A stretch of DNA of 64,000 nucleotides from Halobacteriales archaeon YIM A00013 (GTDB lineage Archaea > Halobacteriota > Halobacteria > Halobacteriales > Haloarculaceae). Position numbers and translations under genes: made by a program. The stretch is taken from assembly GCA_025041195.1 (NCBI GenBank), contig JAKCFM010000001.1, positions 1,302,001-1,366,000 on the forward strand, read 5' to 3'. The number at the start of each line of letters is the position of its first letter. Within the stretch, counting starts at the first letter, position 1. Below the pieces are notes generated by a model. It saw only the letters and a list, made by a program, of their open reading frames with translations. It had not been told where the DNA came from and did not search any database. Shown here in pieces: positions 44,533 to 53,407 of this stretch.

Positions 44533-45489
44533 CTATTCGGTCGTTGGCTCGTCCGCGTCGATCTCCTCGTCGAGTTCCTCAGCGATCTCGTCGGCATCAA
44601 CGTCAACGTCTTCGAGCGCATCTTCGAGGTCACCGCCACCCATCATTCCGGGCATTCCCATGCCACCCATCGGGTTGCCATCGATGACTTCCTGCACGAT
44701 GACGCGATCGATCCCAACCTGGTCGATCAGTTGCTGGGCGATCTGCTGTTTCTGGAACATCCACTGCTGGTTCATCGCCAGCTGTGGGTCCGAATCGATG
44801 TAGAGCGTTTCCTTTTCGACCGTCACGGTTTCGGTCTCGGGCTCGCCCTCATCATCATCGTCGTCGCTCTCGACGACCTGCTCTTCTTCGACTTCGTCAG
44901 TCTCGATGAACATGTCGAGCTCGATGTCGAAGAACATGTTCATCAGGCCCTGCGCCTGCTCGAGTTCGTCGTCGACCTCGCCGACGATCTCGTACTCGTA
45001 TTCGATGTCGTCACCGGCGAGCGGGTGGTTGAAGTCAACGCGGGCGCGGCCGCCGATGATGGTCTCAAGATAGCCCTGCTGATTATCGATCTGGACTGCA
45101 GCGCCTGGGTAGCGGTCGTCTTCAGGAATCTTGTCCGTACTGACCGTCCGGACCTCCTCCTGGTCGTACTCGCCAAACGCCTCTGGGGCTGGGACGGTAA
45201 CCGATCCACTGTCACCAACCTCGCTGCCTTCGATTGCCTCCTCGACATCCGCAAAGATGTGTCCGGAGCCCAGAACGATCACGCGTGGCTCGAACGTTCC
45301 TTCGTCGGCGACGCCTTCCTCCTCGGCGACCTCCTCGTCGGTCGTATCGACGAGCGAATCGTCTTCAACGGTCCGTGCCGTGTAGGCCAGACGGACGAAA
45401 TCGCCGTCCTGAAGGCCACTCTCTGTACTTTCTGCTGCTTCCTCGGATGCCTGGGTCTCCTCTGCAGACTCGTCTGATTCTCCAGTCAT
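44533..45489 (-). CDS. FKBP-type peptidyl-prolyl cis-trans isomerase, SlyD-like
   Basis: A 318-residue acidic protein of the archaeal long FKBP type from ATG 45489 (MTGESDESAEE). The FKBP domain begins GDFVRLAYTARTVEDDSLVD and continues in RVIVLGSGHIFADVEEAIEG. The chaperone-like insert-in-flap domain contains GRARVDFNHPLAGDDIEYEY. A C-terminal domain of about 130 residues, typical of haloarchaeal members, ends in a Glu/Asp-rich tail with the short GNPMGGMGMPGMMGGGD stretch. It assists protein folding in the cytoplasm. Confidence 0.92.
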   Translation of the reverse strand: MTGESDESAEETQASEEAAESTESGLQDGDFVRLAYTARTVEDDSLVDTTDEEVAEEEGVADEGTFEPRVIVLGSGHIFADVEEAIEGSEVGDSGSVTVPAPEAFGEYDQEEVRTVSTDKIPEDDRYPGAAVQIDNQQGYLETIIGGRARVDFNHPLAGDDIEYEYEIVGEVDDELEQAQGLMNMFFDIELDMFIETDEVEEEQVVESDDDDDEGEPETETVTVEKETLYIDSDPQLAMNQQWMFQKQQIAQQLIDQVGIDRVIVQEVIDGNPMGGMGMPGMMGGGDLEDALEDVDVDADEIAEELDEEIDADEPTTE

Positions 45490-45597
45490 AATGAATACGT
45501 CTTCCGATACGCCCTTAACCGTCACGTTTCCAATGACAGAGTGTGCGAACCACTCACGCCACCAACTGCAACCCAGCGAACCCAGGTGAGTAGTTCA

Positions 45598-46137
45598 ATG
45601 TACGAAGTTGAAATTAAAGTGCAAGCTGCACACGAGCAGGTCCGCTCGAAACTGGACGAACACGGAGCCACGCGGCTCGAGCAGGTGCAGCAGACCGATA
45701 CCTACTATGACGCGCCTCACCGTGATTTCAAAGCCACCGATGAGGCCCTGCGGATCCGTCGAGAACACAATCGCGACGCAGAGACGCTCATTCACAAGCT
45801 CACCTACAAAGGTCCGCGCATCGACGACAACTCCAAAACTCGCATCGAACACGAGATGGAGATCGACGCGCCAGCCACCATGGACGACATTCTCACCGCG
45901 CTCGGATTCGAACCAGCAGCAACGGTGGAGAAACTCCGCCATCGATACCGACTCGGCGCGTACACGATAACGCTCGATGACGTCACCAATCTCGGAGAAT
46001 TCGTCGAAATCGAAACGGCAGTCGAATCGGAGGCAGCCGTCACCGATGCCCGAAACCGTGCGTTCGAACACTGTCGTTCGCTCGGTCTCGATCCGGACGA
46101 ACAGCTCACCACATCGTATCTCGGTCTGTTGAAATAA
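45598..46137 (+). CDS. CYTH-domain protein (class IV adenylate cyclase/triphosphatase type)
   Basis: A 179-residue protein whose N-terminal MYEVEIKVQ contains the ExExK motif that defines the CYTH fold, which binds triphosphates and metal in a beta-barrel tunnel. Further barrel residues (ALRIRREHN, THKLTYKGPR-like IHKLTYKG, and LDDVTNLGEFVEIE) are conserved. It could be a class IV adenylyl cyclase (CyaB) or a triphosphatase. It precedes the mat gene by 70 bp. Confidence 0.88.
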   Translation: MYEVEIKVQAAHEQVRSKLDEHGATRLEQVQQTDTYYDAPHRDFKATDEALRIRREHNRDAETLIHKLTYKGPRIDDNSKTRIEHEMEIDAPATMDDILTALGFEPAATVEKLRHRYRLGAYTITLDDVTNLGEFVEIETAVESEAAVTDARNRAFEHCRSLGLDPDEQLTTSYLGLLK

Positions 46138-46148
46138 CTAATAGTTAT
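46134..46148. promoter_or_regulatory. ATAACT-AAT-AGTTAT inverted repeat before mat
   Basis: A perfect 6-bp inverted repeat with a 3-bp centre covers the stop codon of the CYTH gene, 60 bp upstream of the mat start. The TATA-like box aagttata near 46171 sits about 30 bp before mat, so the repeat is just upstream of that promoter. It may be an operator; coincidence in AT-rich DNA is possible. Confidence 0.35.
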
Positions 46149-46207
46149 CAAAATAGCGGCGAAGGTTTCCGTAAGTTATAGAACCGGTCATAGCCAAAGG
46201 CTGGAAA

Positions 46208-47413
46208 ATGAGTAGTCGGAACATCCAGGTCGAGCCGATGCGGCGGCGTGCCGTCGAGGATCAGGCGGTCGAAATCGTCGAGCGCAAAGGGATTGGACAT
46301 CCAGATTCCATCTGTGACGGCATTGCAGAGCACGTCTCAGCGACGCTCGCGCGTGAATATATCGATCGAGTGGGGCGCGTCCTCCACTACAACACAGACG
46401 AAACGCAGCTCGTTGCTGGCTCGGCAGTCCCAGCGTTCGGAGGTGGAGAGCTGACCGAGCCGATCTATCTGTTGATCGTTGGGCGGGCAACCCGAGAGTA
46501 TCAAGGGACAACAATTCCAACGGAGACGATCGCGCTGGGAGCCGCCCGCGAGTATCTCAGCGAGGAGTTGCCAGAGCTAGATCTTGGAACCGATATCGTG
46601 ATCGACGTCGATCTCGGCGAGGGGAGCGGCGATCTGCGCGAGGTGTTCGGCGACGAGGGACAGTCGGTGCCAATGGCAAACGACACGAGCTTTGGCGTTG
46701 GGCACGCGCCACTCACCGAGACCGAACGAATCGTCAAATCCACGGAGCACCGTCTCAACACTGAATTCGCCACAGATCACCCCGAGATCGGAACGGATGT
46801 GAAGGTGATGGGCAAACGCGAAGGCGATCAGATCGACGTAACGGTCGCAGCAGCCCTGGTCGATCGACATCTCGACGACATGGCCGCGTATCGATCGTCG
46901 ATCGATGCGATCGAATCATTCGTCGAATCACTCGCATCAGAGATCACTGATCGGGAGGTTTCTGTCTACGTCAACACGGCTGACGACTATGAAGAGGGAG
47001 CGATCTATCTGACCACCACTGGAACCAGTGCCGAACAGGGTGATGACGGATCAGTTGGTCGAGGAAACCGGGCAAACGGCCTGATCACACCGAATCGATC
47101 GATGAGCATGGAAGCCACCAGCGGAAAGAATCCGGTCAACCACATCGGCAAGATCTACAATCTGCTCTCGACTGAGATCGCAACCCGCGTTGTGGATGAG
47201 GTCGATGGAATCCGCGAAATCCGCATACGCTTGCTATCGCAGATCGGCCAACCGATCGATCATCCACATGTCGCCGATGCGGCCGTCGTCACCGAATCGA
47301 ACGTTGCCCTAGGCGACATCGAAGACGACGTAACGGCAATCGTCGACGACGCGCTTGCTGACGTAACGTCGCTCACCGAACGTGTTATCGCAGGAGAACG
47401 CACCACATTCTGA
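46208..47413 (+). CDS. mat: Methionine adenosyltransferase (archaeal type)
   Basis: Makes S-adenosylmethionine from methionine and ATP. The 401-residue protein is the archaeal [23 protein letters not shown] at residues 25-44, [14 protein letters not shown], the family block [20 protein letters not shown], then [16 protein letters not shown]. All belong to the archaeal enzyme, not the bacterial MetK. The length is normal. A TATA-like box about 30 bp before the ATG suggests a leaderless or short-leadered transcript. Confidence 0.95.
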   Translation: MSSRNIQVEPMRRRAVEDQAVEIVERKGIGHPDSICDGIAEHVSATLAREYIDRVGRVLHYNTDETQLVAGSAVPAFGGGELTEPIYLLIVGRATREYQGTTIPTETIALGAAREYLSEELPELDLGTDIVIDVDLGEGSGDLREVFGDEGQSVPMANDTSFGVGHAPLTETERIVKSTEHRLNTEFATDHPEIGTDVKVMGKREGDQIDVTVAAALVDRHLDDMAAYRSSIDAIESFVESLASEITDREVSVYVNTADDYEEGAIYLTTTGTSAEQGDDGSVGRGNRANGLITPNRSMSMEATSGKNPVNHIGKIYNLLSTEIATRVVDEVDGIREIRIRLLSQIGQPIDHPHVADAAVVTESNVALGDIEDDVTAIVDDALADVTSLTERVIAGERTTF

Positions 47414-47470
47414 AAGTAGAACCGCTCTCGAAGGGAAACCGCTATACGGTCGGTGCGTGAAGCCGATTCT

Positions 47471-47938
47471 ATGACGACGGTCTGTCTTCTCGGCAAGCCG
47501 GAGTACGATCTCCGAACGGAGCTGCTCTCTAGACAGACCGCACGCCGGGCGTTATCGACGTATCAGCTCGGACAGCCCTACGAGAACACGATCGCTATCA
47601 AGACGATCAGTCTCGGTGCGGCGGTCGCATTCTGTAATGATCTCAACTGGTATCTGGTTCGATTCACAGACGACGTGCTCATCCGTGAGCCGTCGATCAC
47701 GGACACCGAGTGGCTATCGAAACCGCTCGCGATTGCCATCAGGGAGAACGAAACCGATCCTGAGACGATTGGTCCGCATCTGAAAGTGTTCGGCGTCGAA
47801 CCACCACAAGAGGGGCCACCGAAGCTGGTTGAGCCGATGTACGCCACCATGATCGACGGCTCGGTTCCGGACTACGATCTTCGTCCGGTTGAGCGGACGG
47901 AGACAGTGTACGTAACCCAATCCGAGTGGGGTGGCTGA
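47471..47938 (+). CDS. DUF5804-type haloarchaeal protein
   Basis: A 155-residue soluble protein, starting MTTVCLLGKPEYDLRTELLS. I believe it belongs to the conserved haloarchaeal DUF5804 family, of unknown function. The C-terminus holds VERTETVYVTQSEWGG. It ends 2 bp before the GTG of the next gene, an alpha/beta hydrolase, so the two are probably translated together. Confidence 0.6.
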   Translation: MTTVCLLGKPEYDLRTELLSRQTARRALSTYQLGQPYENTIAIKTISLGAAVAFCNDLNWYLVRFTDDVLIREPSITDTEWLSKPLAIAIRENETDPETIGPHLKVFGVEPPQEGPPKLVEPMYATMIDGSVPDYDLRPVERTETVYVTQSEWGG

Positions 47939-47940
47939 GC

Positions 47941-48813
47941 GTGGCCACAGAGATCGCAACGAGACGTGAGCTCGGTGTTGATTCCCAAGCCCTCTCGTAT
48001 CTTGAGGCCGGCGATCCGGACGCACAATCAATAGTACTCTGTCACGGTGGTGGGGTCGATGCAGCGATCGTTTCCTGGCGGTCGGTCATTCCTCGATTGG
48101 CAGCAACGCATCACGTGATCGCACCGGACTGGCCAGGGTTTGGAGAGAGTGCCGCGCCGCCGTCTGCCCCGAGCATGGAGTTCTATGTGGAGACGCTAGC
48201 AAAGGTTCGCGAAGAGCTCGCGCTCGACGCGCCAGTGCTCTGTGGCGTATCGATGGGTGGCGCGATTGCGATTGGTGATGCGCTCGCCAATCCAGAGCAG
48301 ATTCAAAAGCTGATAGCGATCGACAGTTACGGGCTCGGATCGACAGTTCCCGGCGGGCACCTCAGCACTTCCCTCGTTCACACGCCAGCGTTCGATTGGC
48401 TCTGGTCAGCAATTACACGAAATCGCCAGCTTGCAGCCGCGAGCGTCCGGTTTGCCGTTCATCCAGCCAATCGCTCAGAGGCGCTGTTTGCGGACGTGCG
48501 TACTGAACTTGAACGGTCAGACGCCACGAGAGCGTGGCAGTCCATCCAGCGAAAGGAACTCCGTGGTGGAAGGCTACAAACGGATTATCGCGATCGGCTA
48601 GGAGAGCTTTCCATGCCGGTGTGTTACGTTCACGGCGCAGAAGACCGTCTCGTTCCGGTTGACTGGTCACGACGTGCACATCGGTTGACGCCAGGGAGTG
48701 AGCTGGCGGTGTTTTCGCCGTGTGGCCACTGGACACCACGAGAACGGCCGGATGCACTCATCGAAACGCTCGAAACTTTTCTCGGGACGGCGTCGGCCAA
48801 CCGTGGAGAGTAA
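47941..48813 (+). CDS. Alpha/beta hydrolase
   Basis: A 290-residue alpha/beta-fold hydrolase, with a GTG start at 47941. The oxyanion-hole region is LCHGGGVDA. The nucleophile elbow is CGVSMGGAI (Ser about residue 105). The acid is in [10 protein letters not shown] and the histidine in [11 protein letters not shown]. All catalytic residues are present. Substrate unknown. It forms a unit with DUF5804 (2-bp gap) and precedes gshA by 31 bp. Confidence 0.88.
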   Translation: MATEIATRRELGVDSQALSYLEAGDPDAQSIVLCHGGGVDAAIVSWRSVIPRLAATHHVIAPDWPGFGESAAPPSAPSMEFYVETLAKVREELALDAPVLCGVSMGGAIAIGDALANPEQIQKLIAIDSYGLGSTVPGGHLSTSLVHTPAFDWLWSAITRNRQLAAASVRFAVHPANRSEALFADVRTELERSDATRAWQSIQRKELRGGRLQTDYRDRLGELSMPVCYVHGAEDRLVPVDWSRRAHRLTPGSELAVFSPCGHWTPRERPDALIETLETFLGTASANRGE

Positions 48814-48844
48814 GTGTTTATCCACCGGAGAAATGAGTCCGAGT

Positions 48845-49981
48845 ATGAGTACGGAGCGGAGTGGTGATGATTCACCGTCCCGATCGACCACCGGCGTTCC
48901 CGAGATCGGCTCAGCGGACGCGTTCGATCGCCTTGGTACGATCGGCATCGAAGAAGAGTTTTACGTCGTTGACGATTCAGGGCGGCCGACGGCGGGAACT
49001 GACGAGCTTGTGTATGAGAGTACTCCACCTGAGATTCTCACTGATCGACTCGATCATGAACTGTTCAAATGTGTGATCGAAACACAGACCCCGACGCTTG
49101 CTGGGTTGGATGACGTCCCCAGGACGCTCAGAGCAGTTCGTTCGGCACTGATCGAACACGCCGAAGCACACGGATTCTCGATTGGGGCCGCTGGGCTCCA
49201 TCCGGCAGCGATCTGGCGTGAGCTCGAACACGCAGAGAAACCACGATATCGGTCGCAGCTCGAGCGCATTCAGTATCCCCAACACCGAAACACGACCACA
49301 GGACTCCACGTTCACATTGGTGTCGATGACGCCGATAAGGCGACGTGGATCGCAAACCGGCTCCGGTGGCATCTCCCGGTCATGCTGGCGCTATCCGCAA
49401 ATTCTCCGTACTGGAACGGCTACGATACAGGGTTGGCTTCAGCACGCGCGAAGATTTTTGAAGGATTGCCAAACACCGGTATGCCGACTCGCTTCGACGA
49501 TTTCGACGATTATCTCGACCTCGAACGGACGATGCTCGAAACCGGTTCGATCAATGACCGGGGCGAGCTCTGGTATGAAGTTCGGCCACACTCAGCTCAT
49601 GGAACGGTCGAAGTACGAACTCCCGACGCACAAGGTGATCCCGAAAACGTCGTCGCATTCGTCGAATACACCCACGCGCTCGTCATGGATCTCGCGGCCA
49701 GATACGAAGACGGAGAACATCGCCAGCATTCAGTCACCCATCGGAGAGAAACCCTGGACGAGAACAAATGGCGAGCAATTCGACACGGACACGACGCGTC
49801 GTTCATCGATCGCAACGGATCCGACGTTGTCGGACTCGGGGAGATCGTTGATCGAGAAGCCCAGCGGCTCGGAATCAGTGGAATTCGTGACCTCTACGAA
49901 CAGGAAAGCGGGGCGAACCGTCAGCGACGCATCCTCGAAGAAGAGGGAATCGACGAACTGTGTCGATCGCTAATTATATAA
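48845..49981 (+). CDS. gshA: Glutamate-cysteine ligase (gamma-glutamylcysteine synthetase)
   Basis: Ligates glutamate and cysteine to gamma-glutamylcysteine, the main low-molecular-weight thiol of haloarchaea. The protein of about 378 residues belongs to the GCS2 family: [18 protein letters not shown] with the substrate-binding Glu pair, [15 protein letters not shown] with the metal ligands, and [21 protein letters not shown] use the ATG at 48845; one at 48833 would add four residues. Confidence 0.9.
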   Translation: MSTERSGDDSPSRSTTGVPEIGSADAFDRLGTIGIEEEFYVVDDSGRPTAGTDELVYESTPPEILTDRLDHELFKCVIETQTPTLAGLDDVPRTLRAVRSALIEHAEAHGFSIGAAGLHPAAIWRELEHAEKPRYRSQLERIQYPQHRNTTTGLHVHIGVDDADKATWIANRLRWHLPVMLALSANSPYWNGYDTGLASARAKIFEGLPNTGMPTRFDDFDDYLDLERTMLETGSINDRGELWYEVRPHSAHGTVEVRTPDAQGDPENVVAFVEYTHALVMDLAARYEDGEHRQHSVTHRRETLDENKWRAIRHGHDASFIDRNGSDVVGLGEIVDREAQRLGISGIRDLYEQESGANRQRRILEEEGIDELCRSLII

Positions 49982-50078
49982 TGAAAAACTGAGATATTCG
50001 TCGCGGAGGAGCGGTGAATCGGTCGGCAAGGAAGGTTTTATATTCGCGAGATTCCACAGCACGTACGGTGGTTGCTCC

Positions 50079-50624
50079 ATGTCCCCCAATAACACGGCCG
50101 ATAAATGTAGGATTGGCGATGGATCTTCCGATGAGTCAGTGCAGACTCGCATACGGAGGAGTTCTGCCACTGGTGAAATTGACGAATCGCTGGTAGAGAT
50201 ACTGACGTGGATACTTGAAACGGACACCAGGGCACGAATATACCTGTATTTGCGCACACAGCCGGGTGTTACGAGCGAGGCGATAGCGACAGGAACGGGG
50301 CTCTATCCCAGCACGGTTCGCGAGACGCTCGCAGTATTAGTTGAGGAGGGGACAGTCAAGCGAAACGAGGAGCCGCTTGATGGCAGCGACAGGAGTACAT
50401 ACATCTATGAGGCAATCTCGCCGGAGCAGGTGGTTCTCGACGCCGCAGATACGATTCAGAAGCGGTTGAACACCGTGTTTCAGCTCGATGAGTTGCTCGG
50501 AGTAACCGACGGAGCCTCTCCAGAAGCTGTAGAGAGAGCAATTCTAACCGAATCAGACGAGGAGGATGCAGCTGTGCCGGTATCGGTAACGGTTGCAGAG
50601 AATGAGCGAATGGACGAGTCCTGA
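50079..50624 (+). CDS. Winged-helix transcription regulator
   Basis: A 181-residue protein with a TrmB/ArsR-type winged helix in the middle (RARIYLYLRTQPGVTSEAIA, then TGLYPSTVRETLAVLVEEGT), preceded by an acidic tail and followed by a helical segment. No metal or ligand site is seen. Haloarchaea encode many such single-domain regulators; the target is unknown. It lies between gshA and coaD on the same strand. Confidence 0.8.
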   Translation: MSPNNTADKCRIGDGSSDESVQTRIRRSSATGEIDESLVEILTWILETDTRARIYLYLRTQPGVTSEAIATGTGLYPSTVRETLAVLVEEGTVKRNEEPLDGSDRSTYIYEAISPEQVVLDAADTIQKRLNTVFQLDELLGVTDGASPEAVERAILTESDEEDAAVPVSVTVAENERMDES

Positions 50625-50729
50625 GCGGTCGAACGCCGTCGCGATTGCTGGGCGACCTCCGCGGTGGTCATCGTTCCGGAGTGCTCTGAGCCGAAGCCCA
50701 TAAGCCACGGGCGTACCTCGTTCGGTTAT

Positions 50730-51224
50730 ATGGAAGTCGCGCTCGGGGGGACGTTCGATCCGATTCACGACGGTCACCGAAAGCTGTTCGATCGAGCGTT
50801 TCAGCTTGGCGATGTTACGGTAGGGTTGACCAGCGACGAGTTGGCCCCAAAAACCCGCAACGAACAGCGGCATGTCCGTCCGTTTGACGAGCGAAAGGCT
50901 GCGCTTGAGACGGAGCTGCAATCGATCGCCGACGAGTACGACCAGGAGTTTGCGGTGCGGCGGCTTGATTCACCAACTGGAATCGCGACAGAGGCACAGT
51001 TTGATTATTTAATTGTTTCACCGGAGACCGAAACGACGGCATCGACGATCAATGAGATCAGAGCGGAGCGCGGCGTTCCGGCACTGGAGATTGTCGTTGT
51101 CGATCATCTCGCCGCCGAGGATGGTGAGCGGATTTCGAGTACGCGGGTAGTGAAGGGTGAAATCGACGAGCACGGTAATCTGACGCCTGAGCGGGCCGGC
51201 CGCGAGAATTTCGAAGCGGAGTGA
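50730..51224 (+). CDS. coaD: Phosphopantetheine adenylyltransferase (archaeal CoaD)
   Basis: Transfers AMP to 4'-phosphopantetheine in coenzyme A synthesis. The 164-residue protein has the nucleotidyltransferase motif GGTFDPIHDGHRKLFDRAF (T/HxGH type), the later ISSTRVVKGEI motif and AQFDYLIVSPET. These match the archaeal type, distinct from bacterial CoaD. It ends 1 bp before the convergent TFB-like gene. Confidence 0.92.
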   Translation: MEVALGGTFDPIHDGHRKLFDRAFQLGDVTVGLTSDELAPKTRNEQRHVRPFDERKAALETELQSIADEYDQEFAVRRLDSPTGIATEAQFDYLIVSPETETTASTINEIRAERGVPALEIVVVDHLAAEDGERISSTRVVKGEIDEHGNLTPERAGRENFEAE

Positions 51225-51225
51225 G

Positions 51226-51534
51226 TCACCAGCGGGGTGGATTGAGTCCGGCGTCTTCGATGAGAGCTTTCCAGCGCTGCTGGATCGTGAGCCTGGCGAC
51301 ATCCATCGCGTCGGCGACGGCCGACTGTGAGCGGCGCTCGCCAGTGATGAGCGCGCCAGCGTAGAGACTGGCTGCAGCTGACGCGCGTTTTGACCGATTC
51401 TCTTCAGGCACTGTCGAGAGAAAGAGATCGACGGCGCGTGTAACCGTCGCATTCGAGAGCGAGAGCTGTTCGGCCCCGCGTTCGATGTCGGCGATCCACT
51501 GGTCGTTTTCGAGCTGTTCGCGTGCTCGGTACAT
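51226..51534 (-). CDS. TFB-like single cyclin-fold protein
   Basis: A 102-residue protein equal to one cyclin-like repeat of transcription factor B (TFIIB). It contains RAVDLFLSTVPEENRSKRAS, the A-AA-SLYAGALI helix and AVADAMDVARLTIQQRWKAL, a helix-turn-helix that contacts the BRE in full TFB. The zinc ribbon, B-finger and the other cyclin repeat are absent, so it cannot recruit RNA polymerase alone. It may be a regulator or a DNA-binding relative of TFB. Confidence 0.82.
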   Translation of the reverse strand: MYRAREQLENDQWIADIERGAEQLSLSNATVTRAVDLFLSTVPEENRSKRASAAASLYAGALITGERRSQSAVADAMDVARLTIQQRWKALIEDAGLNPPRW

Positions 51535-51621
51535 CTATTCGAGGTGGGGAGTCGATAGACAAATGCATTGTGCTGGACGGAACGACAGACTTTTTCTATC
51601 GCTTGCAGTACGGTCTGATGC

Positions 51622-51705
51622 GCGTGGGTAGCCAAGCCAGGAAACGGCGCAGCGCTTAGGACGCTGTCTCGTAGGAGTCCGCCGGTTCAAATCCGGTCCC
51701 ACGCA
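51622..51705 (+). tRNA. tRNA-Leu (UAG anticodon)
   Basis: GCGTGGG at the acceptor pairs with CCCACGC at 51698-51704. The anticodon loop is CTTAGGA (anticodon TAG), a long variable arm follows as in class II tRNAs, and the T-arm is CCGGTTCAAATCCGG. The discriminator is A; CCA is not encoded. A TATA-like box lies about 25 bp upstream. The 3' end is duplicated downstream in a tandem array. Confidence 0.96.
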
Positions 51706-52090
51706 GTGAACGAACACCGTGAGCGAACGGAGCGGATTCGGATTTGAATCAGGGAGCAGCTTTGCTGCGACCGTGGTTCAAATCTGGTCCTACCTATCCT
51801 CGTGAATGGGTCTGTGATCAGACGACCGTGGTTCAAATCCGGTCCCACGCAGTGAACGAACTCCGTGAGTGAACGGAGTGTGACTGGATTTGAATCAGGG
51901 AGCAGCTTTGCTGCGACCGTGGTTCAAATCTGGTCCTACCTATCCTCGTGAATGAGTCTGTGATCAGACGACCGTGGTTCAAATCCGGTCCCACGCAGTG
52001 AACGAACTCCGTGAGCGAACGGAGCGGATTCGGATTTGAATCAGGGAGCAGCTTTGCTGCGACCGTGGTTCAAATCTGGTCCCACGATGT
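51684..52090 (+). repeat. Tandem 146-bp repeat built from the tRNA-Leu 3' end
   Basis: The 21-bp tRNA 3' end ggttcaaatccggtcccacg(c) recurs at 51684, 51830 and 51976 (exact period 146), with a fourth, altered copy at 52067 that ends the array. Each full unit also holds a second T-arm-like copy (ggttcaaatctggtcctac), an inverted ggatttgaatc, and small hairpins (ctccgt...acggag and gcagctttgctgc). The first two units differ at only a few positions. This looks like amplified attachment-site DNA or an array of tRNA-end-like RNA elements. Confidence 0.85.
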
Positions 52091-52196
52091 GAGAAGGAAA
52101 ACGAAAAAGCATGCGGTTGGTTCTGGGTTCTGAAACACCGCTGGAAAAATTGATAACAGTAATAAGTGATACTGGAAAAGAAAAAGGAGAAAGACT

Positions 52197-53327
52197 ATGT
52201 CAAAGAGAATCCACAGTATCGATAGTTTACGTACCATCGCCATATTTTTTGTTATTATAGCACACGCTAGCCCATTTAAAGGAGTTGGTACATACGGAGA
52301 TCATATCTTCTTCATTTTAGACACTATTGGACAGTTTGATGTCCCGTTTTTCTTTGTGGCTTCCGGGTATTTCTTTGCGAAAAAAGTGAATCAAAACAAT
52401 GTTCTAAACTACATAACAAACGTTGTTCGAAAACTGGGTTCGCTCTATCTGTTCGGAATACTCTGCTCATTAGTGGTTGTTGCTAGTATTGAGCTGATTA
52501 CCAATCATCAATTCATAAACGCAGTTGTTCAAAAGTTAGTTGAAAATAACTCACTCCTCAAAATGGTGTACTACGGAGGATCCATTTCGTGGCATCTGTG
52601 GTTTCTGACCGCACTTATCTTCTGCCTCATATTTGTCTCGATATTTGTCATTTGTGGGAAAGAGCGTTACGTACTTCCAGTCGCTGCAATTGCACACGCT
52701 TTCGGCATTTTATCGCAGAACTATCCGATGATCTTTGATGTATCGTATCCGACACGAGATGCCCTTTTCTTTGGGTTTTTCTACGTCGCACTCGGTTTCC
52801 ATATCCGATCGTCCGACTGGAAACCCAATAAAGATCGCAGTCGGCTCTATCTTGGAGCTTTCTGTGTTATCATGGTCATTCAACTCCTTGAGCAGTATGC
52901 CATCGCCTATCTCATCCGGGGAGTTCCGTTTGATCAAATCTACTTTACGGAATACACCATTGCCACAACACTTCTGGTTTCAGCACTCTTTATCTATGCT
53001 CTCTCGAATCCTGATCTCGGAAAGGGAACGATCCTACCAGATTTGGGGGAATACGCAGTCGGAGTATTTATTCTTCATTTGCCGTTGTACCGAGTGATCG
53101 AAGCCCTGAATGATATCGTATCGACGCAGTTCGGTATTAATCCCCGGTCGACGATTCTGTGGCATCTAGCCATCGTGCCCCTCCTGTATGTTCTCTCGTT
53201 GGCCATCTACCTCCTCATGGCAAAGCTACGGATCATCGAACTCGGAGGGAGTCATATTCCATGGCTCAGCTATATTCGAACTCGATTCCAAACAGCGGAC
53301 ACAGACAAAGGTGTCACAGCTGACTGA
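52197..53327 (+). CDS. Acyltransferase 3 family membrane protein
   Basis: A 376-residue protein with ten or more helices. The N-terminal RIHSIDSLRTIAIFFVIIAH has the arginine and histidine pattern of acyltransferase-3 enzymes (RxxxxxxVxxxH), which transfer acetyl or other acyl groups to surface sugars. PFFFVASGYFFAKK is the second conserved region. The start is supported by an aaggag Shine-Dalgarno sequence eight bases upstream, unusual beside mainly leaderless genes. It is AT-rich and follows the tRNA-Leu repeat array, so it is probably acquired. Confidence 0.85.
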   Translation: MSKRIHSIDSLRTIAIFFVIIAHASPFKGVGTYGDHIFFILDTIGQFDVPFFFVASGYFFAKKVNQNNVLNYITNVVRKLGSLYLFGILCSLVVVASIELITNHQFINAVVQKLVENNSLLKMVYYGGSISWHLWFLTALIFCLIFVSIFVICGKERYVLPVAAIAHAFGILSQNYPMIFDVSYPTRDALFFGFFYVALGFHIRSSDWKPNKDRSRLYLGAFCVIMVIQLLEQYAIAYLIRGVPFDQIYFTEYTIATTLLVSALFIYALSNPDLGKGTILPDLGEYAVGVFILHLPLYRVIEALNDIVSTQFGINPRSTILWHLAIVPLLYVLSLAIYLLMAKLRIIELGGSHIPWLSYIRTRFQTADTDKGVTAD

Positions 53328-53407
53328 TGGCCCTCTCACACGGGTTTGCTCATCCGTAAAACCCCCTCAACCGGAGCACAATAGTGCCCCCGCCCCCACG
53401 AGCATCC

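Noticed and set aside
51705-52090. Additional tRNA genes downstream of tRNA-Leu
   Set aside because: Only T-arm/acceptor 3' halves are repeated; D-arm and anticodon arm are missing.
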